A DNA stretch of 64,000 nt, from the NCBI RefSeq assembly GCF_000708205.1, contig NW_014575552.1, positions 348,411 to 412,410 on the forward strand. Reading direction: 5' to 3'. A program made the translations under genes and the position numbers. The notes below the pieces were generated by a model. The model had not been told where the DNA came from. It saw only the letters and a program-made list of their open reading frames with translations, and searched no databases. The DNA comes from Mixia osmundae IAM 14324. Its lineage: Eukaryota > Basidiomycota > Mixiomycetes > Mixiales > Mixiaceae. Position 1 is the stretch's first letter, and each line of letters begins with the position of its first letter. Of this stretch, positions 8,052 through 18,448 are shown in pieces.

Positions 8052-10620
8052 ATGCAGCTATGCCCTCATCACCTGGCTGTGCTTGCGCTTGTGCCGGCGG
8101 GCTGTCCTGGACCAGCATGCGCTCCGCCGAGTAGGCTGGCTCAGGTTCTCGATGTCTTGTTCGACTGGATCTACGAGGCACGTCGGCATCGTCACCGCTA
8201 TATTCTGCAGCTCATACATACGGACTTTTCTTCAGATCGTGCCAGAAAGCGCTAGTCTGGCCGACTGCATACAACGAATGCCCTGTGGTCTCGAAATGCA
8301 GATCAAGACCGTGCATGGTGTCTTTGAAGCACTGCAAACGCAGGGAGCAGACGCGCTCGCTCGCTACTTCGAGGAGCTCACTGCACTACTAGATTCGCCC
8401 GACGAGCCTGCGAATGAGCATCTTCCTCTCGTCTGTATGCTGTCCGCGCACCGTCACCGAGCTGACATTGGACACAGAGACGACGATCGCCCTTGGCATT
8501 CTTTGTTCGACGATGCCTCTTGACATATGAGAGCCTCGACATCTCAGAGGTCGAGGACTTACTGGCCAGCGTAGCGGCATACGTAGCCGGACTACCCAAT
8601 TTGCGCGTGGCGCATACAATTTGCGACGAGAAGCAAGACACCCTCCACCAGTCTGTGTCATGCGAGCACATGAGATGCGCGCGCTCATGCTACCGGACAG
8701 GATCCTCAGAGATATCTGCTCTGGATGTTCTCAGAGAGCTCTCGAAGGTGTCAGACGTTATGCTGAGCGACTTCCCTCATCAGATGCCAAACAGACCGAG
8801 TCAGCTTCGAGGGCATTACGCCGGGCATGCATCATTACTGACCTATCGGCTCAGATTAGAAGAGGCAGATAGCTACCTCTATCTTGCACAGATCTACCTA
8901 GACGACGGGATGTACGAGTCGGCTCACTATGTTGGTTTTACATGTCCCTGTCGATGGCGATGAGCTCATGCGCGGAGCAGTGCCTGCAAGAGGCGCAGCA
9001 AACAGCTCGATCGAACAAGGATGCACTCCAGCTCGACGCCTGCGCCAAAACTCGATACAACATGGATCGGCTCACGAGGCGCTTCTCAGTCGCTGTGCCC
9101 TCGTTCGTCAGTTCTAAAGAAGACGACAATCTTGATGTCTCCGGTCTGAGCCCGACGCAGCCACAGAAAGCTCCGCATAACAATCCGATACCACGCGGCC
9201 AGCGGGTGTGGGAGGCTTTCCTTGGCGTAAGCGGGCTTTCTCGATGTAATGCGCCATGCTCAGGGGATCGCGACAGGGCAAGCCTATCGGCGCGCTGTTG
9301 GTCGACCTTGCATCATCTTCGGCACCCACGGCCGACGATAGCAGCCGCACGTGCACCAAGCTGGCCAAAGACGAGGTCGAAGAGCACGCTGTTGCCGCAT
9401 TTTTGCATACCTCACTCGGCGCGTCTAGCGTGGCAGCCGCCCATGAAGAGATCGTCATAGCTGATGGCGGGAACTCTGGCGAGACTCTCTCGCTGCTTAT
9501 CAACCGGGCCATGCGTGTAAGCTTGTAGCTTGCGAGAACGCTGTGCACGGTGCCTGATCATGGTGATAGGTCGCGCGCAGGGGCGACTATGAAGCAGCAC
9601 TGGGCATGCTCTGGTCACAGCAGCCGCGACTGTCTTTGAGAGCATGCTCAGAGTTGCAGCGTGCCAGCTACGCGATTCTGCGCCTGAGAGCCGACCGCGC
9701 ATACATGCCCACTATCGTGCAGCTGATCGATTGTCTTTTGCCGGTCGCATCGTCGTCGAGCTTGGCTGGCGAGGCTATCGTCCTGAAGCAGCACATCACA
9801 AGTCGCGACGCCATTGAGGTCGGCGAGACGGCTGCACCGGACAGTATCGAGAGAGTCGAAGGTCTTTTGCGCCGGGCACGTAAATATATGGTTAGCGCAC
9901 AGCACAATCAACGGGATCTTGTCTCACTCGTGCGCGGCAGATCGCTGAACGCCCTTCGCAAGCTCTCGCGCGCGTGTTGGAAGCCTTGACGCTTTCGTCA
10001 CCTGTCGACGGGCAAGGCCTTTCGCGGCTCTATCACCTCGCACGAGTTATGCTCGCCGACATCTTGCTCGCTCACGGTCCGGACGGGACAACGAAGGCTT
10101 CCGAAGCGCTCGATGTTTGCTTTGCAGGAGTCGTCGCGCAAGGAGATGCCGAAATCTCAGCGTATGCGCATTTGACGCGAGCTCGGGTGCTCATGGCAGC
10201 AATGGCCACGGAAAGTATGTGATCCACCGCGAGCTTGATCAGACGAGCACTCACACGATTGCGGCAGAGAACGAAGCTGCATTGCGGGTAGCGCTCGACA
10301 GCCTACACGAAGCGCGAAAAGGTAGGCTCATGAGAGTCGCAGATCACTCTCTATTGACACGTCGGTGAGCAGGCTACCATGCGACAGGGTGTCTCGCCGA
10401 TGGACTGCGCTGTCTGAAGTACATTGCGCAGATTCAGCACGAGCTCGGCGATCTGGCAGGTCGTGATGCAACGGCGCGACTCTGGCAATCGGAGCAAGCG
10501 AGCATGACGGGGTCTGCTGGGGACGCGGCGCTGACGAGGGCAGCGAGAGAGCTGAACAGACTTGCTGACATCATGTTGGCAATGTCTGACGGCATCGCTC
10601 ATCATGCTCGGGCTGTATAG
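8052..10620 (+). CDS. APC5: Anaphase-promoting complex subunit 5 (APC5), TPR protein
   Basis: Multi-exon gene. The start MQLCPHHLAVLALV resembles the N-terminal 'TP-K-LLLL' helix of Apc5. Later exons give FVRRCLLTYESLDISEVEDLLASVAAYV, equivalent to the family's 'GLFLRRxxLxFxxLxF' helix. Then comes the ANAPC5 repeat: SYLYLAQIYLDDGMYESAHY joined through a 50-nt GT-AG intron (near 8930-8980) to CLQEAQQTARSNKDALQLDACAK. Downstream exons carry further TPR-like helices, ending GLRCLKYIAQIQHELGDLAGRD and then ADIMLAMSDGIAHHARAV before the stop at 10618. Apc5 is part of the APC/C platform that holds the ubiquitin ligase together during mitosis. The identification rests on scattered motifs in a divergent protein; another TPR scaffold is the main alternative. 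Not every exon boundary was solved. Confidence 0.72.
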
Positions 10621-10622
10621 AC

Positions 10623-10937
10623 TCACACGAGATTTTTGCCAAGTCTGGCGAGATCTGTTGCGTGGCTTGAAAGTGAGCGGCACGCCCAGCTGGCATCGGG
10701 ACACTCACGATAATTGATGGTCGGCTTGTTGAGCTTCTGATACTTGCCGGCCTTGGCCATGCACCTCTGGAAACTCCGCACAGAATCCTGGCAGCGGGTG
10801 CTCTGGCTCTTCGCTTCCAGAGCAGCCTCGGTGCTCGTCAGTGAGGCGAAACATGCAAGCAGAGCTGCCATCTCGGGTCCACAGGCTGCCTCTGCTGTCA
10901 GCTTGCCGGGCTTGATCTTGAGCTTGGGGATGTGCAT
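10623..10937 (-). CDS. MRP10: Mitochondrial small-subunit ribosomal protein Mrp10 (mS37), CHCH fold
   Basis: Small twin-cysteine protein. The preferred start at 10937 gives MHIPKLKIKPGKL, followed by C-x(9)-C (CGPEMAALLAC) and a second C-x(9)-C (CQDSVRSFQRC), the CHCH pattern oxidised by Mia40 in the intermembrane space. A GT-AG intron (about 10643-10695) joins TINY to HLARLGKNLV, which restores the conserved 'INYHLARLGK' ending of Mrp10. An upstream in-frame ATG at 10976 would add 13 residues. The stop lies 2 nt from the stop of APC5, so the two genes are convergent and nearly abut. The gene diverges from the DUF1763-like gene across about 170 bp. Confidence 0.9.
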   Translation of the reverse strand: MHIPKLKIKPGKLTAEAACGPEMAALLACFASLTSTEAALEAKSQSTRCQDSVRSFQRCMAKAGKYQKLNKPTINYRECPDASWACRSLSSHATDLARLGKNLV

Positions 10938-11108
10938 GATCGCCAGTGGAAACGCTGGTTGGCAGGCGATTCGCAAAACCGGCAGACTCCTCGCAAAATC
11001 GCGTAGGTAGGCCCGGCCCAGTCTACGCAGGAACAGCGCTCGCGGCCCGGCAGCCCGGCAGCCTGGACTCAGCTAGCAAGGCCGGCCTCGACGCTTCTCG
11101 TGGACCGC

Positions 11109-11663
11109 ATGTCCAGTCGATCGAGACACTTGTATCGCAAGCTTGTCGGCTTTGCAGGCTCAGCGGTGGGCTATGATGGCACGCCCAAGCGGCAGCTACG
11201 GAGGCTTTACCGCAACTCCATCGACGATCTCCTGGCTAAACAGCCGACGACTGATGAGTGCAGCCTGCGAGGTCAGACTGGTGTTGTGATGATGTATCAG
11301 ACGGAGGACTCATCGACCGCTACAGTACAACGCACGATCAAGCTGCTTCATGCTGCAGCCGAGCGAGAGCGCGTCCCTGGCCTGACGATCAAGAACCTCT
11401 GTCAGCTCTACCATCATCTGCGACCAAACCACGTTGCTCAGATGACCCGACGCAAACGGGGCCTCCACAGATCATACATCGCCATCCCACCAGATCTGTC
11501 TGTGCCGCACGGCACGGCAAAGCTGTCTGCAGAGCCGTCTAAGCTGCTTCTTTCGGAGCACAAGTCGAGAGCCCTCTATGCCCTTGCCGAGCTGGTCGAG
11601 ATGGCAGAGGGCAGCCAGACGATCCTGCTGGGTCGCTTGCCTCCCAAGCCCGCGCTCGAGTGA
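11109..11663 (+). CDS. DUF1763-like small basic protein, probably mitochondrial
   Basis: Intronless, about 184 residues, basic. The first ATG in frame is at 11109. The N-terminal half has HLYRKLVGFAGSAVGYDG, then RQLRRLYRNSIDDLL and TVQRTIKLLHAAAERERVPGLTIKNLCQLYHH. This three-helix layout (YRxLYR...LRxxFR...TxxFLxxAAxxxGLExKIxKNL) is what I recall for fungal DUF1763 proteins; the LYR-like tripeptides also recall mitochondrial LYR-motif proteins. The C-terminal third is Lys/Arg/Leu-rich with no known motif. It shares a divergent promoter with Mrp10, which suits a role in mitochondrial translation or assembly, but that is inference. Its stop is only 8 nt from the stop of the convergent phosphatase gene. 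Confidence 0.6.
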   Translation: MSSRSRHLYRKLVGFAGSAVGYDGTPKRQLRRLYRNSIDDLLAKQPTTDECSLRGQTGVVMMYQTEDSSTATVQRTIKLLHAAAERERVPGLTIKNLCQLYHHLRPNHVAQMTRRKRGLHRSYIAIPPDLSVPHGTAKLSAEPSKLLLSEHKSRALYALAELVEMAEGSQTILLGRLPPKPALE

Positions 11664-11670
11664 ATGGTCA

Positions 11671-12640
11671 TCATGGCCTGCCGAGTCTCGCGATGATGGC
11701 CAGACTGTCTGCCACAAAGTCAGGTCGGATATCGCTTGACCTGAGCGCGTCCCGCGAAGTCGCGCCGCTAAAGACGAGCAGGGACTTGAGACCCGCGTTC
11801 TTGGCGAACTGGATGTCTGTCGCCAGGCTGTCGCCGATCATGAGGGTCCTACTGCTGTCCATCTTGCCCCTGCAGGACGCGACCAGTCAGCAGGCACGAG
11901 CCAGTAACGGCGTGCTAGAGTTCTCACTCTCGATTGATGCTGTCCCAGAGCGTCTTGTTGGGCTTTCCGCAAACCGTCACAGGATTCTTCGTCGCCGGAC
12001 GGAGGGTAGCCGCCATCAAGCCCTCGCCCGGGCAGGCAACATCCTGACCGACGACGACCTCGACATCGTCATTCGTCAGCACCAGTTGGCAGTGTGCATT
12101 TTTTGCCAAGTGATCATACGCCTGGCAGATCTTGCGGTAGTTGAAATGCATGTCAAACGAAAGCAGCACAATCCCGATGCGTGGGTCTGGCTTGATGGAC
12201 GAGAAGTCCTGGAGAGGCATCGGCTCATTCCATTTGGGATCAGAGCCTCCCCTAAAGTTCGTAATGCCTGCCTCTCGCAATTCTTCCTCGAGAGCGGCCT
12301 GACAGATGAGGAATATATCTCGTTTGGCTGGGTCGAGCCTGGGCAGCAAGCTCGCGAGATGATCTACTGATGCCGTCCCACTCGAGCAGACGTCAGTGTG
12401 CAGGATCTCGTGGAGACCGATGTCATGCAATCGCTTGACATACGTCTTTCTGCTGGCTGTTGCATTGTTGGTGATGAACTTGACTCGCTTGCCAAGCTTG
12501 AGCAAGTACCTGATCGCATCCACACTGCCGGCTATTGGCTCCGAGCCAACCCAGATGACACCGTCACAATCGAAAAGGAAGCTGTCGTACTGTGCGAGGA
12601 ACCCGGCCAGGTCCTCGTGCTCGTCTAGCTCTTTCGGCAT
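11671..12640 (-). CDS. PHO13: HAD phosphatase, Pho13-type (4-nitrophenylphosphatase / 2-phosphoglycolate phosphatase)
   Basis: HAD superfamily with a C2 cap. Motif I is FLFDCDGVIW with the nucleophile Asp and acid/base Asp; motif II is the FITNNAT segment; the motif III lysine is in CGKPNK; motif IV is MIGDSLATDIQFA. A GT-AG intron (about 11875-11931) joins WDSINRE to GKMDSSRTL. In yeast and mammals this enzyme repairs toxic side products such as 2-phosphoglycolate and 4-phosphoerythronate. An upstream ATG at 12859 in the same frame would add about 73 low-quality residues; MPKELDEHEDL at 12640 matches the family's start. Cytosolic by lack of a targeting signal. Confidence 0.93.
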
Positions 12641-12915
12641 GTCAGCGCGGCTGGGGCAGGCCACAATGTCGATGCCTGTCGTCAAGTCCGTCGTCGAGCG
12701 TAAGGGATCAATAGAAAAAAGCGAAAGCAAATGATCAGTCAGGCGGACAGGCCGGCTGGACGTGCTAGCAGGCAGACTTCCACGTCGGCTTGTTTGCGTA
12801 CGTCCCCGTCCTCTCGCGTCGTCGTCGCGTTGTTGGCAGGAGCGCGGGCAGCAACGCATTGCACTTGTATCTTTGTCGGCCGGCCTGACAGTGGCAGGAG
12901 CGGCTGGCGCGCAAG

Positions 12916-14318
12916 ATGATGGTACCCTTCCCGTCTCATGTGCTCAGGCTGTACTACCTCCAGATGGGCTGGGATGAGCACAACCACTACGCCAATCTGA
13001 CCAGGTCGAGTCGGGCCATCCTCGATTTCGCGATACCAGCCCAATTTGGCATCACCATCAGCAAAGCTCCGCTCCGTCAGTTCTCGACGTCTGCAGCATT
13101 GACCGCGCCCTCCCTGCGTGGCTCGCTTGCTTATCTCTTCATCCAGCCTGGCATAGACATCGGGCAAAGCGGGATAGAGAACCTCAAAGAGCTTGGCGAA
13201 CGCTTCAGAGTGCCTCCTCTCCCGAGCCGGCCAGTGATGAACAGCGGCAGAGGCGGTAACTCTCACACGCGAGCCTTTGCCGGAGCGCTCGCTGATTCGA
13301 TGTAGTCAGAATATTTCCTATACGGTAAGATGCACTTGCCCACCAATCGGCTCGACGCGCTCTATCTGCATCGTCTCTCGCCGACCGTGCTGCTCATGAG
13401 CACCCTCGTCTCCATGCCTCCATCGCTCGCGTCTCGTGCCATTCCTCTGCCAGACCATGATCCGCCGCCGTCCTCAGTCAGCAAGGTCAAGGGTCAGATC
13501 GACACAAATCTCGTCCTCTGCCTTCAGCAAGATCGCGGCAGATGGAGCTCAGAGTACAGCTACAGCGCCGCCGATGGCCTCGTCGGTGCTCGCTTCCTAC
13601 ACAATCTCGCCATCTCGCGCAAACACGCCGTGCCCATTCGACCGCGGCGGATCGACGAAGATGTCGATTCGGATGTCTCAGACACCGCCCTTCGTGGTCG
13701 CTTCTCGCTCGGCGCAGAGGTCTTCTTCTCTGCTCAAGAGAAGTCTGCTGGTGGTTCGTCTCGCATTTGCCTCGCCGCAAAGCTACCATGTTCACACAAT
13801 TGTTACAGTCTCGACGGGCGTCAGGTTTAGCACCTTGCCAGATGAGCCAAGTCAGCCACCTACCGTCATCACTGCAACATTCAATCCGATCATGGGCCAC
13901 ATCTCTGCTGCCTACGGCGCCAGGGCTAGCCCCGACCTCGCGCTGTGCTCAAAGTGAGCCGACCGCTCTGTTGCGCGAAGCACATCTGAACTCGGGCAGA
14001 TTCGATTTTAACATATACTCGTACGATTCCAACGTCACTATGGGCGCAGAGTGGTGGCACAGACGGAGGAGGATGCTGCGTTCTGCGAGCACAACGGACA
14101 AGACTGGTTTCGTGCAATCATTCTGGCGAGCTGCCGACCAAGGCGAGGTCATCGGCTGCCTGAAAGCACGTGCCTCTACCACGTCTGACGTTGCCTTGCT
14201 CTGGGAATCTCGACTACACAATTGCTTGATTGGCTTTGGCGTCAAAGCTGACTTGACCAGTCGTGCAAGACCTATCAAAGCAGTCGGCCTTGATCTCAAA
14301 TTCTTCTCGAGTGATTGA
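12916..14318 (+). CDS. MDM10: Mdm10, ERMES/SAM complex beta-barrel protein
   Basis: Mitochondrial outer-membrane beta-barrel that ties mitochondria to the ER (ERMES) and helps Tom40/Tom22 assembly with the SAM complex. The start MMVPFPSHVLRLYYLQMGWDE and NHYANLTRSSRAILDF is the typical Mdm10 N-terminus. Later strands read EYFLYGKMHLPTNRLDALYLHRLSP, VSTGVRFSTLPDEP and FDFNIYSYDSNVTMGAEWW, ending with GCLKARASTTSDVALLWE and RPIKAVGLDLKFF, the conserved last strands. Three GT-AG introns can be placed: one removing the stop after ALADSM (joins GRG to EYF), one after EKSA and one after LALCS. Two ATGs, 12916 and 12919, are adjacent. Only one base separates its stop from that of the convergent MFS gene. 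Confidence 0.95.
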
Positions 14319-14319
14319 T

Positions 14320-15851
14320 TCAGGCCGTGTACGCAAAATAAGGGTTCTGCTTGTCTGTCAAATCCGAAGACGCTGCCTTGGCTGCCTCTGCCGCCATCTC
14401 GACCTGCGTCAACTTCGCGGCTCGTAATGTAAGCAGAGCGGCCTTCCGCTGTTGCGCTGCCAACGTCAGGCGTCTAAGAATCAAGCTGAGTGTCATCTCG
14501 ATGACCAGCACGATCAAGCAGAGCAATTTGCCGGGCATGAAACTGCGACCGTCTTCAAAGATTTCTGTTCCCGCCAGGCTGCCCAGTGCCGCAGAGAACA
14601 TGACTGCTGCACCGGCGAAAGCCTTCTTGGTGGACCCCGCCACGTTGGCAGCTATCCACGAGAAGATGATGGCAGGGCTCGAAGAGGCAATGCCAGCTAG
14701 ATACAGGCCTAATAGGGATAGCATCCTTGGGCCATCTGATGCCGCCAAGAGGACTATCCAGCCCACTACTGAGGGTGCTATTGCCAATATAATTGGCCGC
14801 GAACGATCTTGTCTGCGATCAGATAGCGTGCAAACGATCAAGGTCATTGCGGACGCCAGCAGACCCATCGGACCGGACAAGAGCAAGACTGTACGATCGC
14901 TGTAGCCGTATGTGCCCATGAAAATGGTCGAAAATGACACGAGCGCAGAGCTGGGCAGAGCTCCAAGCAAGCTCATCAAGCAGAGTAGCCAGATTTTGAT
15001 ATCGTAGCAGGCTTCCAGCATCTGTTCGCGCTGGTTGCCATCGACCTTGCGGCTGGTCTGCTCCAGAGAAACTCTCTCCATGGCGATGAACTGGACTATC
15101 ATTAGCTTTCGGGCAGCCTCGATGTCGGCTCCGACTTTACTTTATCTTCGGGTGCAGCAGACGACCAAAGATGGGGGGCCTCGGGCAGGTATAGCGTGAC
15201 GATCAGCCCGACCAAGACAGCGAAGATGCCAAGCAAGATGAAGAGAAGCATGTAGCTCTTGAGCTTGTTATTGTGGGTATATGAAAGTGCATATGCAAGC
15301 AAACCGCCGAGAACTTGCGTTAGGCCATCCATTGAGTAGAAGACAGCGATCCGCTTCGCCTTCTCTGAGCTCGTGTAAAAGTTGGAGACAACAATAATGA
15401 GCAGGGGCGAGACACACGATTCGAGGGCTCCCAGCAGCATCCGACATAAGAAAAAGGCGACAAAAGATCTCGCGATAGACAGAAGGGCCAAAACGATGCC
15501 CCAGACGATGAGATTGCCGCCCAGATATAGCGGCAAGGGGAAACGCCGAGCGATGATCTGTGTTGGAAAGACCCACAGAATGTAGCCGAGATGGAAACTG
15601 AGAGCCACGAGATTGTACTGCTGGCCGACGATGGGCAGATCAAGCACGGTCGCATAACGCAAAGCTGTTTTGTCAAGATATTGGGTCAGATATACAGCTG
15701 ACAGACATGTTGCCACAGCGACATCGATCTTTCGGAGCACTCTCTGCCTATCTGCGGCCGAGCTCTGGAAGACTCCGCAAGGTCCCTGTGCTCCCTGCTT
15801 GTCAGTGTGCTCGTGAGTCAGATTCACAGAGTCCGAGACGATGGCGGTCAT
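14320..15851 (-). CDS. MFS transporter, anion:cation symporter (Dal5/Tna1-like) family
   Basis: About 12 predicted membrane segments. The first half has YLTQYLDKTALRYA (the family's D-K-x-x-x-x-A in TM1), then LGYILWVFPTQIIARRFPL and CRMLLGALESCVSP (TM5). One GT-AG intron (15091-15140) joins LPEAPHLWSSAAPEDK to FIAMERV, replacing a premature stop and restoring the 'D-x-x-I-A-x-E-R-V' motif of the central loop. The second half ends in the cytosol with a KQNPYFAYTA tail, close to the family's 'NxxFRYxx'. Members carry allantoate, nicotinate, pantothenate or small peptides across the plasma membrane; the substrate cannot be told from sequence alone. Confidence 0.9.
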
Positions 15852-16402
15852 CTGTCAGACAAGACCGATCGCGACAGCATGCAGAGTTTACACGCCAGAC
15901 AAGAGTTTGAGCAGCGCTAGGAGCAAGACGGCACTAGCGTGAGACCTATTGACTTCTTGAAAGGGCCCGAGCATCACTCGATGGGGCCTTGAGGCGTGAG
16001 GGTTAGGGCTCGTGTACAGGCTGATTGAGGTCTGCTGCCTGTCGCACATGACTCTTGACGCACGGAAACGAGTCATAGCTGACTGTAGCGCCGACACTGC
16101 TTCGCTTGAGGTGTCCTCGAGGCTTGGGTTGGCAGTATCGAGACTGTCTCGCTGCTCTGCCAATGCCGGCCAGATTCGATGGACAGCTCGCCGTGTTGAG
16201 TCACTATGCAAGCCAGAGGCATGGGATGCTGCTGCAGGATGGCCGGACAATGGGATGCTTGATGCTGGCTCTGACCAGCATGACGTGTCTCTTGTGTCTC
16301 GTAGAACTTGAGCAGCACGCAGGCGCCGAGGCGTCGTCCGTGTTCAGGCCCAAGTCCTGAGTGTCTGCGACCGACACGCTGCCACCATCTCGGCACAACA
16401 GC
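15852..16402. other. Intergenic region, no gene recognised
   Basis: About 550 bp between the divergent MFS transporter and the Bsd2-like gene. Open frames here are short, overlap each other and begin at non-ATG codons. It must hold the promoters of both genes, but I see no convincing motif. Confidence 0.6.
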
Positions 16403-18095
16403 ATGTGGAGGGCAGTCACGAGTGCCAGACGGGTGCTCGCAGGTGCTCAGGACGACGGCCGTCCCAGTTGGAACAACACCGCTTCGTCTGCCCAACATCC
16501 TTCGACCAGCTATGACCGATCACGTCAGCGTCCCTTTGGCGCAGCAGTAGCGACAGCAGCAAGCCGACTGACCAGCCGGGACGATGAGCTCGACGCCGCT
16601 TTTGACAACGAGGCCGATGGTGAGGCAAGCATGATCCTACAACAGCCCTATGATCGGCCGCCGAGGCACAGCTCCGACTCTCTACACGGCGACGGCGACG
16701 GCAATGAACACGATGCTGATATTGACGACGACGATGATGATGCTCGAGACGATGACCAGGACGATGAGGCGAGACCTCTGCGATCGCAGGCTCACCGACA
16801 ACTACCAGGCTATGTCGATTCAGGCATAGCATTGTCTACAGTCAGCAGCACCCGAAGAGCGCCCACGAGCATCACGCGCTCGGATAGAAGACCTCCCGGA
16901 ACATACCATCCCGTCGGCTCGACCGCAGAAGACCACTCAGATTTGCCAGTCCCCGTCACACAGCCGACCGCCCTGGCAGGCTCACGGATGCGCGCTTGGC
17001 GACACCGACTGCTGCCGAGCTCGCTCCTTCACCCGGGCGCTCCCTCTATCCACACATCTCATTCCGGTCCAGGCTCGGGCAACGATGGCGTCTTTGCCAA
17101 CCTGAATGCAAAGCCGGAAATGCGTCGGGGCGAGCATGGCCAGCTAGAATTCGTCGGCGGCGATGACGAAGGGGCAGGCAAAGAAGTTCCACCTGTACGT
17201 CTTGCAGCAATGCGAGCAAAGAATCATTACTGATCACTTTCCTGCAGTCATACGAGGCAGCCTCTGCAGACACGACCCCACCCTACTGGGAGACCACCGT
17301 CATTGCCCCCTCTGGCTACCTATCGGGCAGTGACGATGTACTCGTAGATGGTCTGCCTGTCGGCAACTTCTTTGCTTTCGCCTGGAACCTTCTCGTCTCT
17401 ATGAGCTTCCAATTTATCGGTATGTTCCGGCAGGTCGCGTGGGAGAGTACTAATCATCAACTGATTGGGCAGGTTTCTTGCTCACGTATCTCTTGCATAC
17501 CTCTCATGCTGCCAAGAATGGCTCACGAGCTGGCCTGGGCATTACTATGATCCAATATGCGCTCTATCTGAGAAGCAGAGCTGCCATGATTGCCAGAGGC
17601 GAGCTCGACAACGAGATTATCGGTCCAGGCTACGATCCGGCCGGCCAGAACAGCACGACGGCAGCTGCAATGAGTACATACGGGAGCGGTTGGGGCCTCT
17701 TCGGCACACCAGTCATGTCGGATACAAACGCGTCGTTACAAGAGGACGATGGCTCGCTCGCCGCCGCGACCACGCGTCGCCAAAGTCGCGGTGGTCTACC
17801 GCCAGCCAATTCATCGCTCTTCGCAGACGGTAGATTGGGACGAAATTTGACACTCATTGGCGAGCAAGATCAGCTCGATCCAGAAGCACGGCAAGGCATC
17901 ATCAAAATGGCGGGCGCGGCGAATGACTATCTCTCATACGTCTTGCTCCTCATCGGCTGGATACTCGTGCTCGGGTCCTTTATCAATTACTATAAAGCAG
18001 TCAGATACGCTCGAGCGATCCGCGACTCCGAGATCAATGCGCGAGCGAACGCGAACATTCTGTTTGACGCCACTGTTGCTCCACGGTCTGCCTGA
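16403..18095 (+). CDS. BSD2: Bsd2/NDFIP-like Rsp5 (Nedd4) adaptor membrane protein
   Basis: Adaptor that brings membrane cargo, for example metal transporters, to the Rsp5 ubiquitin ligase in the Golgi and endosomes. Removing the GT-AG intron at 17195-17247 creates P-P-S-Y, a classical WW-domain-binding PPxY motif, followed by EAASADTTPPYWETTV. A second GT-AG intron (17420-17472) restores SMSFQFIGFLLTYLLHTSHAAKNGSRAGLGITMIQY, the family's conserved second membrane segment. A third membrane segment is near the C-terminus (YLSYVLLLIGWILVLGSF). The N-terminal 200 residues are disordered, with an acidic Asp run (IDDDDDDARDDDQDDE) near residue 107. The first ATG in frame is at 16403; the frame is open upstream but without an ATG. 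Confidence 0.93.
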
Positions 18096-18448
18096 TTTCT
18101 GCCGTCACAAAGCTCATCCATGTTGTCGTTAAGCCATTGCAGGCCTCTGTACAGCCGTACACGTAGAGGCGTTCTCGCAGAAGACTGACCGAGATCGACC
18201 AATTTGTACATCAACATCACGACTTGTACTGCGGTATCCCACAAACTGCAAGGATTGGCTTCAACAAGGAGCTGTGACAACAACGTGCTTGACCTTGCAT
18301 CGACAGAGCTTGGGGCTTGCGCCGCCAAGGATTCAACAACAATACCAAGGAGAGGGTAAGTGGGAGACAGAAGACCAACGTCTTTGTAGCCTAAAATCAT
18401 ATAGCTGACTGCGAGCAGAGCAATTAATTACATCGATTCCCGTGAAGC
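18096..18448. other. Intergenic 3' region between convergent genes
   Basis: About 350 bp between the stop codons of the Bsd2-like gene and Med12. It contains no convincing open frame; it presumably holds both 3' UTRs and polyadenylation signals. Confidence 0.6.

Noticed and set aside
12739-13266. 175-codon minus-strand frame antisense to MDM10 exon 1
   Set aside because: The plus strand encodes the conserved Mdm10 N-terminus, so the antisense frame is chance.
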